DNA of 64,000 nucleotides from positions 228,546 through 292,545 of the forward strand of contig BDDD01001602.1 in NCBI GenBank assembly GCA_001972305.1, in the 5' to 3' direction. Both the position numbers and the translations under genes were made by a program. The notes beneath the pieces are model-generated. The model was given only the letters and a program-made list of their open reading frames with translations. It was not told the DNA's origin and searched no databases. Numbering within the stretch: the first letter of the stretch is position 1; the number at the start of each line of letters is the position of its first letter. This document shows, piece after piece, positions 1 through 10,270 of this stretch. This DNA comes from Cephalotus follicularis (lineage: Eukaryota > Streptophyta > Magnoliopsida > Oxalidales > Cephalotaceae).

Positions 1-122
1 GAAGGCTTCCGCAACTGATATATCTGTTTTAAAAGGTTTAAATTTATCGTAAAATTTGATAAGCCGGATTATTTATGTTAATTGCTACCATTTATATGTC
101 GTTTGGAAAACGGGGTGTGACA
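1..122 (+). mobile_element. 3' end of a Tekay-like gypsy LTR
   Basis: The stretch ends in GGGGTGTGACA, the same terminus as the LTRs ending at 2267, 57801 and 63339, and is preceded by the same kind of AT-rich text with a TTCCGC motif. It is followed by TAAGT, the expected site of a TSD. The rest of this LTR lies left of the window. The DNA to its right resumes inside another LTR, at the point matching about 55610 in the copy at 55270-57801, so this is probably an LTR inserted into a related LTR. Confidence 0.7.
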
Positions 123-2267
123 TAAGTGTCCTGCGATGTGTCAACCATGCAAGGAGACATTACCAACTGTTGACAATGCCAGACTGAGGAGCCTTGCATG
201 TGCTCTATCCCTCCTGCAACCTGCAAACAGAGATTGGAAGGAGAGAAAGTGAATGACATAAGGCATGGGAGAGAGAGAGAGAGGGATGAGCGCTGTAATG
301 TGAGTTAAGGGAATCTGACGAAATTAAAGACACAAGTTGAGCCTTTATATCAGCTGATCCATGAGCTGATTGAGTGTTAGGAAACACTGAGGATAGAGGA
401 GAACTTGCTGGAGAATTGTTGGAGCTTGCATTTTGAGGATTAGAGTGTCCAAAGAGACTTGGAAGCTTTGATTTTCCTGGTAAGTTCCTAATCTGAATTC
501 GTTGCCCTAGTTATAAGAATGATACTTAAGTTACTGAATCTAAGTATAATAACCACTGTCAACCTAATTTAAGAGTTAATAAGTTTGAATTGAGATAGAA
601 ATGATAAATGGTTCAATAAGAGTTGAAACTAGGAACTAATAGTGATAAGCTATGGTTCAAGTTATAAGTTGTTACCATGATTAGATAACAAAATAGACTT
701 ACTGGTGTTAATGTATAAACCTGTAAACATGCAATTGTTCAGGCTAATTTCTGCAATTTTGGAAGATTGAAGGAGAGTGAAGAACATTTGGACATAGAGA
801 GAGAAATCAATTTCAATTGAATTCGGGATTGCTTTTAAGGTAGGGGTTTTGACATGTTTTTGAACATATAACATGTATAATGTGTAGTGATGGTTAAGAT
901 TTGATTGCATGTTGATTTGGACTGAGATTGAATCGTTTTTGTGCATTCTTTGTTTTGATATTGCTCCTGGAATTTGTAAGAAGGCCAGAACCGTCGATGC
1001 TTAAATAGAAACTGTCGACGCTTTGGTGTGTAAAAATGGCACATTAAGGCTTAGAAGGTCGACGCTTTACGTTTGATCGTGTGTCAGTGTTAACACTTAG
1101 TCGACAACCGTCGACGCTTAAATAGAAACTGTCGACGCTTTAGAACAGTAATTGTGGAAATGTTTAATTGATTGATTGAATTGGTTGTGGTTGAAAATAT
1201 CCTTGAATTGCTATATTGTATTGTTGTCATTACTGTTAATTAAAGTAATTTACCACTGTTACATATAAATTTCAAGGATTATACCAACTTAATGCTTTCA
1301 GCATAAATAATGATTTTAAACAACGGATTTCGGACAAAAAATCTCATTGTTATACAACTGCTATTTTCCTCGTATAGAGGCACTGTATCGTTTTGTTCTC
1401 CAAGAGAACCACTAACTGAATTGTTATGTTTTCTAAATATGACAACCACCGTTATATTGCATATTATAGATAGATGTAATATTGCCACTGAATTGATTGA
1501 ATTGATTGTCTATGCTATTGCCGTTAGTCGAGTGATAGAAGACATCACTGGCTACGGAGGTGGTCCTACGTGCCAGGAGTTGGCTAGAGTATCCACCCAA
1601 ACTGTTTGCAATGCATATCTTGATTGTTAAACTGCCTGCTAATGCCGGTAGTAACTGACTTGATCTATCATCTACGGAGTGAAGGGTGATAGATAGGTGG
1701 TGCACAGTTGGTGCTAGGAGTTAGCGACATGTGACACCCAAACCACTGTACTGATTGATTGTACCCTTGTGCGGTATTCTCGCATTGTACTGTCTATGGC
1801 CACTTGGCATGATTGCGTATATATTGGAATATTACATATATGTTATTTCATTTAAACTGTCATGCATATTACATTTATAGATTCATTTATCATGCATTAT
1901 CTTCCTACTTAGCCAAGTGAGGACAACGGCTAACCCCCTACAATTTAAGATTAAGCAAGGGCGTTCGAAAGGTACGGCTGAAGCTTTTGGAGAGCTTCTT
2001 TTCTGCTTAAGGTTGTTACCTTTATGTCGTTTTGTATTGTAATGAACGTTCACACTCCGTGTTGCTATTTTGCATTCCTTATGTCAAAGGATAACTGTTG
2101 GAATTGTACATGCACGTAGTATGGGCTGCGTGCGGATGACTTTATAATCCAGTTTTATATGCTTCCGCTTATTTTGTTGAATTGTTGAATGAAATGCTGG
2201 ATTATTATTTATTCCTCATATCACCATATATGCTTGTCTTAACGAGATTGGAAGGCGGGGTGTGACA
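123..2267 (+). mobile_element. Tekay-like gypsy LTR, 5' truncated (type A array)
   Basis: Collinear with 55610-57801 of the complete LTR at 55270-57801: same GA run (269-283), same TTTATATC TATA candidate (344-351), same GTCGAC cluster (993-1140), same conserved 3' block (about 1540-2060) and same GGGGTGTGACA end. The first third of the LTR is missing here because another LTR (1-122) interrupts it. LINE sequence follows directly at 2268, starting GCTAC; the second LINE copy reads AATGGCTAC at that point, which fits a TSD of GCTAC. A 106-codon frame at 1310-1630 has a counterpart at 56827-57144, but this follows from DNA similarity and I do not call it a gene. Confidence 0.8.
993..1140. repeat. 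GTCGAC palindrome array, type A
   Basis: Cores of the form GTCGAC-GCTT (with GTCGAT and GTTAAC variants) start at 993, 1014, 1058, 1089, 1100, 1110 and 1131. Steps of 21 bp separate 993/1014, 1089/1110 and 1110/1131, and 1014 to 1058 is 44 bp. A degenerate GGCTT lies between, at about 1048. The complete motif AAGCGTCGACGCTT is a perfect 14-bp palindrome. The counterpart array is at 56514-56656. Confidence 0.8.
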
Positions 2268-2995
2268 GCTACTTCTTTAATGGGACCCTTTAACCTCTTT
2301 GTCATAACTATCGATTATTTAGTTAACCTCATGGGGATTCTTCCTTCCTTAGGGAGTTTAAAATTTCACTCCAAATGTAAGAGGTCTAGCCTAAATATAG
2401 TTTGTTTTGTTGATGATATTCTTGTATTTTTAGCAGCTGATGTCAAAACCAACAATTCTTCAAGAAAACCCTTACTAAATTTTCTGTCATGTCTAGACTT
2501 CTCCCAAACCTTTCCAAAATCAAAATTTTTCTTTGATGATGCCAAACAATCATTACAAAATAGAATATCTAACTTGCTTTTGAATTTTCCCTTTGTCGCC
2601 ATCCTATTAATTACCTTGTTGATCCTCTTTTCTCGTCAAGATTAAAAGGTGTTGCTTGTAAATCCTTAATTGACAATATGATTGCCAGAATTCAAAAATG
2701 GAAGTCCAAGTTTTTATCTACTGCAAGACTCCAAATCATCCAATCTACAATATTTAGCATACAAATTTGTTGTAGTAGTTATATCCAGCCCAAAGATGCC
2801 ATCAACGTGTGTGAGCTGATTTTCAGAAGATTTCTCTTGTATGGTTGCTCTAATCAAAAGGCAACAGCAATACCTTTTTCGGCCTTTTCGCTAAGATCAT
2901 GTGCAGTATTTGTTCTTATTAGTTTAATATTTGATATGTGGACCATTAATCCACATGATATTAAATTAAAATTTTTTTATGGGAAAGACTCACAA
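2268..2995 (+). pseudogene. LINE reverse transcriptase fragment, copy 1
   Basis: Translation gives the C-terminal half of a plant L1-type ORF2 reverse transcriptase. The block around FVDDILVF (2405-2430) corresponds to the catalytic FADD motif, with Ala changed to Val. Upstream is a KFHSKCKRSSLN block. In a second frame (2678-3001) lie MIARIQKWKSKFLS and a FRRFLLYG block typical of the region after the RT core. The reading frame breaks near 2640. Fingers, endonuclease and C-terminus are missing, so this is a dead fragment. It is nearly repeated at 4657-5395. Confidence 0.8.
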
Positions 2996-3690
2996 CAATA
3001 GCTTGCACCCATTCTGAAACCTGCGACCTCAACGGAATATGGGTTAGAGAGAGATGCTCCTCCTTCTCTCTAACCTCTTGCTGAAACCCTAGCCTTTCTC
3101 ACCTTTTCAGCCCGTTTCTCTCCTAGCTTTTGATACCAAACACTCACCTCTCGCCTAGAGCTTTGAAACCAAACACTATACCTCTCTTTCTCCCTTCCCT
3201 CTGCCCTAGCCATGACACCTGTCCGGAACGTGCCCTCTTTATCACCTGGCATTTATAAGATAGCCTGCGGCCCCACTAGAGTAAGCTCCTCATCTTTCTC
3301 AGAGGTTTCTCAGAAGAATGTTCCGGAGACATGTTCTCATCATCACTTAGGAGTTTTTGGCCCAAGCATGCCTGTTGAGCTTGCTTGTTCTAGAAACTCC
3401 CAAACCTCATCTGAAGAAGGTGACGCCTGCGATCCGAGAGAACTCTAGCTTTCCATGGTTTCAATGGTTCCCGAAACACAGGTGAGCACTTCCCCTAAGC
3501 CCTCGGAGAGTGGCATTACGAGTTCATCTTGGTCCAAAGGTTTTGTTGTGTAAGCTCCAGCCCTAACTGGAGAGGTGGAGCACCAAGAAGTTTCTAGCCA
3601 AGCCATGGACAAGGAAAAGTGGGAGTATGTTCCTCTGACTGCAAGTCCTTTACCCGCTGTTACAAGCAATCCTAGACCTTATTCACCCCA
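2996..3690 (+). pseudogene. LINE 5' leader and ORF1 N-terminus, copy 1
   Basis: A CT-rich leader (3050-3210) precedes an ATG at 3212 and a short frame starting MTPVRNVPSL. The same leader and start occur at 5396-5877, where the frame is longer. An extra C near 3400 shifts the frame and ends the protein at 3448. The copy stops matching the second one at about 3672-3690, shortly after the MDKEK block. I read this as the start of ORF1 (the nucleic-acid-binding chaperone) of an L1-type LINE, because in copy 2 the same text leads towards a DUF4283-like domain. Confidence 0.6.
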
Positions 3691-4650
3691 TGGAGCATCA
3701 AGAAGATTCTAATGTGATTAGGAATGACTATCTGGAGAATCGTTTGTGTTATGATTAATGCTTCTGCCAGTGTAATTATGAACCTATATGTCACACAGAA
3801 TAAAAGTGTGAGAATGAAAATAGATCAGAGCGAGAATTAAATTACGGCTTGTCCTTAATTTTGAATACTAATGTGATTAGTGTAATTGAACATGCTTATA
3901 TGATAAGCTATATGATTAATGAGATTAATTATATTGAATTGAGCCGCCTTTGGGCAGAGCTGTTGATTGGGTCGTCTACCCACAATTTTCAAAGGACTAC
4001 CTTCCTTGGGTTAGACTACCAATATTGACATTGGCATTGGACACATTGGAGGTTACATGCTCTATAGGATTTATTGGGTGTATTTATACACCACTATTGA
4101 TTGTCTGATAGATGATTGATAAGAGTGATTGAGTAGATCCCATTCCTATATGTCAGTATGGGCTGGTGGTATACGAATGGTAGATCAAAATGCATTCACA
4201 TGCCATACATTGATATTATATATATTTATATATATTGTCATCGATATTGCATACTATACATAGCATAATCTCTACATGGAGATATATCTATTTGGCCATT
4301 TTGGGTAACCCATCCTTCGGGATGGGGCATCTATTTTTGTATAGGTAACACAGTGGAGACTAGCGATCGTGTAGATTATTAGCTGGAGCCGAGTTCGCTG
4401 AAGATTGTAATATGTTAATGCTTTTCTTTCTAACATGTATTGATTAATGTATTGACTTGGACCAAGTATTGTAATGTATTGGACATATAATATTATGGAT
4501 TATTATTATTACATTTGAGTATATTGATACATACTGTGTATGAAAGTTTTTAATTTTCCCGCTTTTTGATACACTACCTAGGACCAATTATTGATTGTAT
4601 TATCTTGAAAGTAACGTCTCGGGTTCATAACCCAGAAGTAGAGTATTACA
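3691..4650. mobile_element. LTR-like insert of unassigned family
   Basis: About 960 bp of non-coding AT-rich DNA separates the two LINE copies. It ends in GAGTATTACA, a typical LTR end in this window, and contains TGTGATTAG repeats and a weak self-complementary CATCCTTCGGGATG near 4311. I cannot fix the left boundary, and no TSD is visible (right flank GCTTG). A solo LTR or a truncated LTR is likely. No coding frame of note is present. Confidence 0.4.
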
Positions 4651-5395
4651 GCTTGAATGGCTACTTCTCTAATGGCACCCTTTAACCTCGTTATCATAAC
4701 TATCGATTATTTAGTTAACCTCATAGGGATTCTTCCTTCCTTAGGGAGTTTAAAATTTCACTCCAAATGTAAGAGGTCTAGCCTAAATATAGTTTGTTCT
4801 GTTGATGATATTCTTGTATTTTTAGCAGCTGATGTCAAAACCAACAATTCTTCAAGAAAACCCTTACTAAATTTTCTGTCATGTCTAGACTTCTGACAAA
4901 CCTTTCCAAAATCCACATTTTTCTTTGATGATGCCAAACAATCATTACAAAATAGAATATCTAACTTGCTTTTCAATTTTCCCTTTGTCGCCATCCTACT
5001 ATTTACCTTGTTGCTCCTCTTATCTCGTCAAGAATAAAGGGTGTTGCTTGTAAATCCTTAATTGACAATATGATTGCCAGAATTCAAAAATGGAAGTCCA
5101 AGTTTTTATCTACTGCAAGACTCCAAATTATCCAATCTACATTATTTAGCATACAAAATTGTTATAGTAGTTATATCCACCCCAAAGATGCCATCAACGT
5201 GTGTGAGCTGATTTTCAGAAGATTTCTCTTGTATGGTTGCTCTAATCAAAAGGCAATAACTATACCTTTTTCAGCCTTTTGGCTAAGATCATGTGCAGTA
5301 TTTGTTCTTATCAGTTTAATATTTGATATGTGGCCCATTAATCCACACGATATTAAATTAAATTTTTTTTTACGGGAAAGACTCACAACAATAGC
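4651..5395 (+). pseudogene. LINE reverse transcriptase fragment, copy 2
   Basis: Nearly the same DNA as 2268-2995, with scattered substitutions. The catalytic block reads SVDDILVF (near 4800), so the first residue of the FADD-type motif has changed again. The frame is broken by a stop at about 4896 and continues in other frames (IQKWKSKFLS block from 5070). It carries a few bases upstream (GCTTGAATG) that copy 1 lacks because a gypsy LTR interrupts copy 1 at that point. Confidence 0.8.
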
Positions 5396-6247
5396 TTGAA
5401 CCCATTCTGAAACCCGCGACCTCAACGGGATATGGGTTAGAGAGAGATGCTCCTCCTTCTCTCTAACCTCTTGCTGAAACCCTAGCCTTTCTTTCCTTTT
5501 CAGCCCGTTTCTCTCATAGCTTTTGATACCAAACACTCACCTCTCGCCTAGAACTTCGTAACCAAACGCTCTACCTCTCATTCTCCCTTCCCTCTGCCCT
5601 AGCCATGACACCTGTCCGGAACGTGCCCTCTTTATCACCTGGCATTGCTAAGATAGCCTGCGGCCCTGCTAGAGTAAGCTCCTCATCTTTCTCAGAGGTT
5701 TCTCAGAAGAATGTCCCGGAGACATGTTCTCATCATCACTTAGGAGTTTTTGGCCCAAGCGTGCCTGTTGAGCTTGCTTGTGCTAGAAACTCCAAACCTC
5801 ATCTGAAGAAGGTGACGCCTGCGATCCTAGAGAACTCTAACTTTCCATGGTTTCAATGGTTCCCGAAACACGGGTGAGCACTTCCCCTAAGCCCTCGGAG
5901 AGTGGCAATACGAGTACCTCTTGGTCCAAAGGTTTTCTTGCGTAAGCTCCTGCCCTAACTGGAGAGGTGGAGGACCAAGAAGTTTCTAGCCAAGCCATGG
6001 ACAAGGAAAAGGGGGAGTATATTCCTCAGACTTCCAGTCCTTTACCCTCTGGTACAAGCAATCCCGCCCCCGGCCCCTCTTTTCCAGCCGGTATCTTTGG
6101 AGCCCTTCCTAAGGGAAACTTTGTACCCGTTAGCATTTTGAAAAAGACTTCGTCCCACCTGGGTGCCCCTGCCATTCGTATCATGCCCAGGGTGGCTCAT
6201 CTACACCCCCCCACAACCTTCTCCTTCCCCCTTTCTTGCCCTACAAT
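5396..6247 (+). pseudogene. LINE 5' leader and ORF1 N-terminus, copy 2
   Basis: CT-rich leader, then ATG at 5605 (MTPVRNVPSL) running to a stop at 5877, followed in another frame by a 109-codon piece (5967-6296). That piece is Pro/Ser-rich, as plant L1 ORF1 N-termini often are. The LINE text is cut at 6247 by a minus-strand solo LTR and resumes at 8991, where the DUF4283-like part begins. Stops and frame changes make it non-functional. Confidence 0.6.
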
Positions 6248-8990
6248 TGTTGGCTCCCCTCGAATGGTGGGAGCCCTTACAGGTCATATAACATAACTTA
6301 ACATAACATAACAGAGTCTCTTTATTCATGAAGCGAAAAATGTGATGGCAGAACATAAACTGATAGCATAACTGAAACTAAACATAGCCTGAGAGCTTAG
6401 ACATAAAGAAAGTGTCATAAATCAAAACCATCATATAGTCATAAAACTGGTCCTAATACGACCGTAAGGCATCGTAACCGTAGTAGGATCAAACTCCTAG
6501 ATGATCCTTAGACATAAGAGAGACTCCTCTCATCACACATTGCCCCGATGCTCCGGATAACCTGCCACACTGAAAAAAATGCGGCTGAGCAAACCTCAGT
6601 ACAGATATAGAATGTAAAAACAGTAAATGATAATTTAACAGCAGTAAGATTTGAGGAGGTACTTCAAAATAGAAATCTTAAGCAGTAAATAGTTTAAACA
6701 ACCTTCATAATGACTTCAGTATTTTCGTATAAACCAAATCCATAACTTTCAAAACATAAAGCATACTTTTAAGAACATAAAGCATACCTTTCAAAACATG
6801 AAGTTCCATACTGAGCATCATAACATATCACATATCAGAAACACATAGAAGTAAGGGATTCACAACATCCACATGCCAAATAGAAATGAAGTGTACGGCA
6901 CTACACAATCAATTCTCATAACATATCATATCATATTGTATAACTGGGATCGATCCATACGCGCCTATCACAAATCCTATCCAAGGATATCATAAACATA
7001 GTGGGATTCCATAGACAAATCGCACCACTACGGAAGTGTCATGTCCCCGTGCCAAGCCTACAGCATGCCTATGGTACGCCCCATAGGTGGCTAAAAACTC
7101 AGTACTTCACCATTTCGAAAATATTGTTTTCATCATAATCAATTTAAAACAGATAAAAAATGGTTTTCCAAACATATCAATAACCATTATCAAACGATAT
7201 AAACTCATACTTTCATAATCGAAAAATCAGTTCATTTAATCTCACAATAAAGAGATGTTTCATAACATTTCATAAACATATCATAACTCAATTCATAAAG
7301 TCAGAAATATTTATCCCAAAAAATATCAAGTGACTTTTTTTCCAAAACATAACAGAGTTCGAATATCATAATTGTGAAACTAGATTTGTTTCAATCAAAA
7401 ATCATATTAAGATAGCCAAAGAACGATAAGATCCGTACCGTATGCAATCACAGAATAACTTACGAATTGACCGATAAATTCTAGCTGCCCCACGATAGCA
7501 CAATATCTATAAGACATGAATTCATTCATATAAGGACTTAAAACAACCTGCAGACACAAAATAGATTCATGACGGTGCATAAAACAAACCCTAATTCAAA
7601 AGGAGGACAAACGGATAAGGAAACTTGATAATAGAATTTTCCTGGACACTCCAACCCACTGTTACAGAACTCCAATTGACTATTCAAGGGCTGGCCCTCG
7701 ACTGTACAGCATAGGCAGCCGACTACACAAAATGGACTACTGCCAGTCGACTGTGACAGGGGTCCAGTCGACTGGGCAAGACAAAAAAGCCGATTGATTC
7801 ATAAGGCAGCCGACTACTAAAGCAAAACAGTCGACTGTTCATAAAAACAACCGACTGAACTGGGCGACAGAACATAAAAAAATATAACAATATTATGTAA
7901 TTTTCTATCAAAACCTGTATGTTACAATACCAGAATGCCACAATCATTTAAGAGGACTCTATAAGGTATTTAAAATAGTTGAAGAACACCGAATTTATGA
8001 ATGAGATACACTGGCAATAACTTCACTTAAAGAGAAGAATAATGTCTAGACAATGGTATACACATTTAAATTGCTAGATTTCTGTCAATGTATCAGTTTC
8101 TAGTCATTAAGCAGATTACAACTTATACAAAAGCCTAAAGACTGATTAATGAACTTAGAAACAATCACCAAGTATAAAGTGGCTGGAATTAAGACCAATA
8201 CTCTACAGCCTATGTAAACATAAAATCAAATTAACATAAGACTAAAACCAAATACTATGACATAATCACAAAGGAGACAAAACTGAAGGATGTCAAAACA
8301 ACGAAAAAGACGCCAAAATCATTGGGTGTACTACGACTGTTTCAACAGAAAACAGAAGAAGGAAAAACACACATTCGCAGCCTACCATTGTTATGTATAT
8401 TAAGTACAACAAACCTTAAACCGAACTATGAATAAGAAACCTGATTTTCATGAAGACGCTTGCACAAGAACAAAATGAATTCCAAATTGAAGAATCGGTT
8501 ACCAACAGGCGATAGAGAAATGGATGACAAAGTGGTGTGGCTAACTTCATACTTAAACAGAAAATGAGAGGGGATTTCGGCTGGGATAAGGAAAAGAAGG
8601 AAAAGAAATCGGTTTGGATAAGGGAAGAGAAAGATTTTTAGGGAGAGAAGAAGGAAAGAGGGAGAGATACAGGGAAGGGAGTGAAGAGAGGGAGAGATTT
8701 ACAGGAGAGATAGAAATAGGAGAGAGAGATTCAGGTGGGAGAGATAAAAGAGAAAAGAAATTAAAATAAAAGGTTTTTGTTTTAAAACTTTTAAATAAAA
8801 CTGATTTGTTATAAAATAAAATAAAATGAGGTGAAACAAAACTTACTTATGCATATACATACTAACATTCCCGAAAGCCAAGGCTGGTATCAGTCAGCCC
8901 ATAACACATAACTCAACATAAAGCAGACAGGCTACATAACACAGCCGATTAAAAGCCCAAAAATTACACACGGACACACAGGGTATTACA
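6248..8990 (-). mobile_element. Solo gypsy LTR (TGTAATACCC family)
   Basis: Read on the minus strand the unit begins TGTAATACCC (ending at 8990) and finishes near 6248 with a GGGAGCC/GGCTCCC region ending in CA. The solo LTR at 28719-31258 has the same start, the same TGTCCGTGTGTAA block and the same end region. No gag-pol is present. The flanks ACAAT and CAAGT are not a clean TSD, so an edge may have decayed. A purine-rich block (8620-8760 on the plus strand) matches the CT-rich block at 28950-29070. The type B array is at 7697-7855. It interrupts LINE ORF1. Confidence 0.75.
7697..7855. repeat. GTCGAC palindrome array, type B
   Basis: CAGTCGACTG-type cores and one-base variants (CTCGAC, GCCGAC, GCCGAT, ACCGAC) start at 7697, 7718, 7746, 7767, 7789, 7809, 7830 and 7850. 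The steps are 21, 28, 21, 22, 20, 21 and 20 bp. A further degenerate core (ATGGAC, 7732) lies midway in the 28-bp step. Spacer sequences differ from each other. Confidence 0.85.
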
Positions 8991-9885
8991 CAAGTCCATA
9001 TGGAAAGACCTTTTCTCTCATTCAAATCAACCGGATTCAGCTTTAGAGTTCCTTGAACATTTAATGGTTGATGGGATCGCTTCGGCTAAACTACCCCCGA
9101 AAGTGTCTGCCAGTGGTGCACTAAAATGGGACCATGCCCTAGTTTCCTTCCTTGTTGGAGAGAGATTACCGGCCAAAAATGTTAATGAGGTCCTTCAAAA
9201 AAAGTGGGGGCTGGTGGGGAGCTTCACCTTCCATGATGTGAATAATGGAGTCTTTTTAGTAAATTTTGGGAATGGTCAAGCAAGAGATTGGGTTATAGAT
9301 AATGGTCCTTGGGACATATGGGGTTACCATCTAGCATTGAGCAAATCGACAAAGGGTATGTCTCTCAAGTTGGAAGAGTGTAGCTCAATTTCGGTTATCA
9401 AAGGCTCTTGTCCAATATTGGACAAAGTTGTGGTTGAGCTACATTCCTAGCATTCTAGGCAGGCCACTATATATGGATTTAAGCACCACCAATAGGTATG
9501 CTCTCTCCTATGCCCGAGTATGCGTTGATATGTTAGCCTCTAGTATGTTCCCAAATAGTATTCTCCTAGAGCTTAAAGATGGCTCCGCACTGACCATAGA
9601 AGTTAATTATATATGGAAACCAGTTGCATTACCTTATGTAAGGTTTTTGATCATTCCAAAAAGAATTGCCCAAAAGCTGTTAGAAGAGAATGGATGTGTA
9701 AACTGGAGTTGGCTGCACAAAGGAGACTGGATGACATTGGGGGATGGATCATTGTGAAAAGAAAGAGCAACCAGGCCCAATATGTGACTGTGCCTCCATC
9801 CACAGATAGGGAGGTTTCCATTTCGGACAAAGGAAAATTGGTGAGTGGTATGGATGCTAATCATGCTCCAAAAACTCCTGTCTAG
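8991..9885 (+). pseudogene. LINE ORF1, DUF4283-like domain and zinc knuckle
   Basis: Frame 9064-9450 contains a block typical of the plant DUF4283 domain found in L1 ORF1/gag-like proteins ([15 protein letters not shown], then [18 protein letters not shown] and a GPWDIWGY block). The protein continues after a frame change at about 9430 (ILGRPLYMDLST block) and again at about 9613. There a CKVFDHSKKNC stretch is the remains of a zinc knuckle, with its first Cys misplaced by one residue. The role in the family is RNA binding and ribonucleoprotein assembly during target-primed reverse transcription. At least two frameshifts disable it. Its N-terminal part is at 5605-6247, across the solo LTR. 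Confidence 0.75.
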
Positions 9886-10122
9886 GAGGTCGTGATTAAC
9901 AAACCTCATGGTAATACCCAGAAGCCTACTACGGCCTCCCTTGATCCTAATCCCTTAGGCTCTAAGATTGTAAGCATTGATGGTGGTGGAAGTTTTGTGG
10001 ATGCTAGAGGAATGATTAGTATTGTATCTATAGAGGCCCCTCTCCTTGGAAGCTCTAATGGTAGCAAGAAAAAGAAGAAAAGGGCCATGGTGGCATGGGA
10101 ATCTCCCCTCCCAACAATCCAA

Positions 10123-10270
10123 ATGATTAAGGCCACTGCTTGGAATATGAGGGGCGTCAATGACTCCTCCAAACATAGAGAGGTTAGACAGTTTATTAGT
10201 GATAATAATATTTCCTTGTTAGGAATCTTAGAATCTAGGGTTAGAGAACCAAATATGACCCAGGCTTTTA
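10123..10270 (+). pseudogene. LINE ORF2 start, endonuclease N-terminus
   Basis: The frame starting at about 10123 (MIKATAWNMRG) shows the opening of an APE-type endonuclease: the WNMRG block that carries the first catalytic Asn, then LLGILESRV with the metal-binding Glu. In L1-type LINEs this enzyme nicks the target DNA. The frame then runs into unrelated DNA, an inserted copia-like LTR. The remainder of the same domain resumes at 12765. The ORF1-ORF2 gap is about 240 bp. Confidence 0.75.

Noticed and set aside
991..1140. SalI linker or vector contamination because of many GTCGAC sites
   Set aside because: The cores vary, occur in many positions embedded in LTR sequence shared between copies, and keep a regular spacing; vector text is absent.
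1310..1630. 106-codon frame with a similar frame at 56827-57144
   Set aside because: Both lie in homologous LTR DNA; similarity is explained by LTR identity, and an overlapping frame on the other strand is equally conserved.
7697..7855. CRISPR-like pattern of regularly spaced short repeats
   Set aside because: The repeated word is only 6-14 bp with about 10-bp spacers, lies in a plant LTR, and no cas gene is present.
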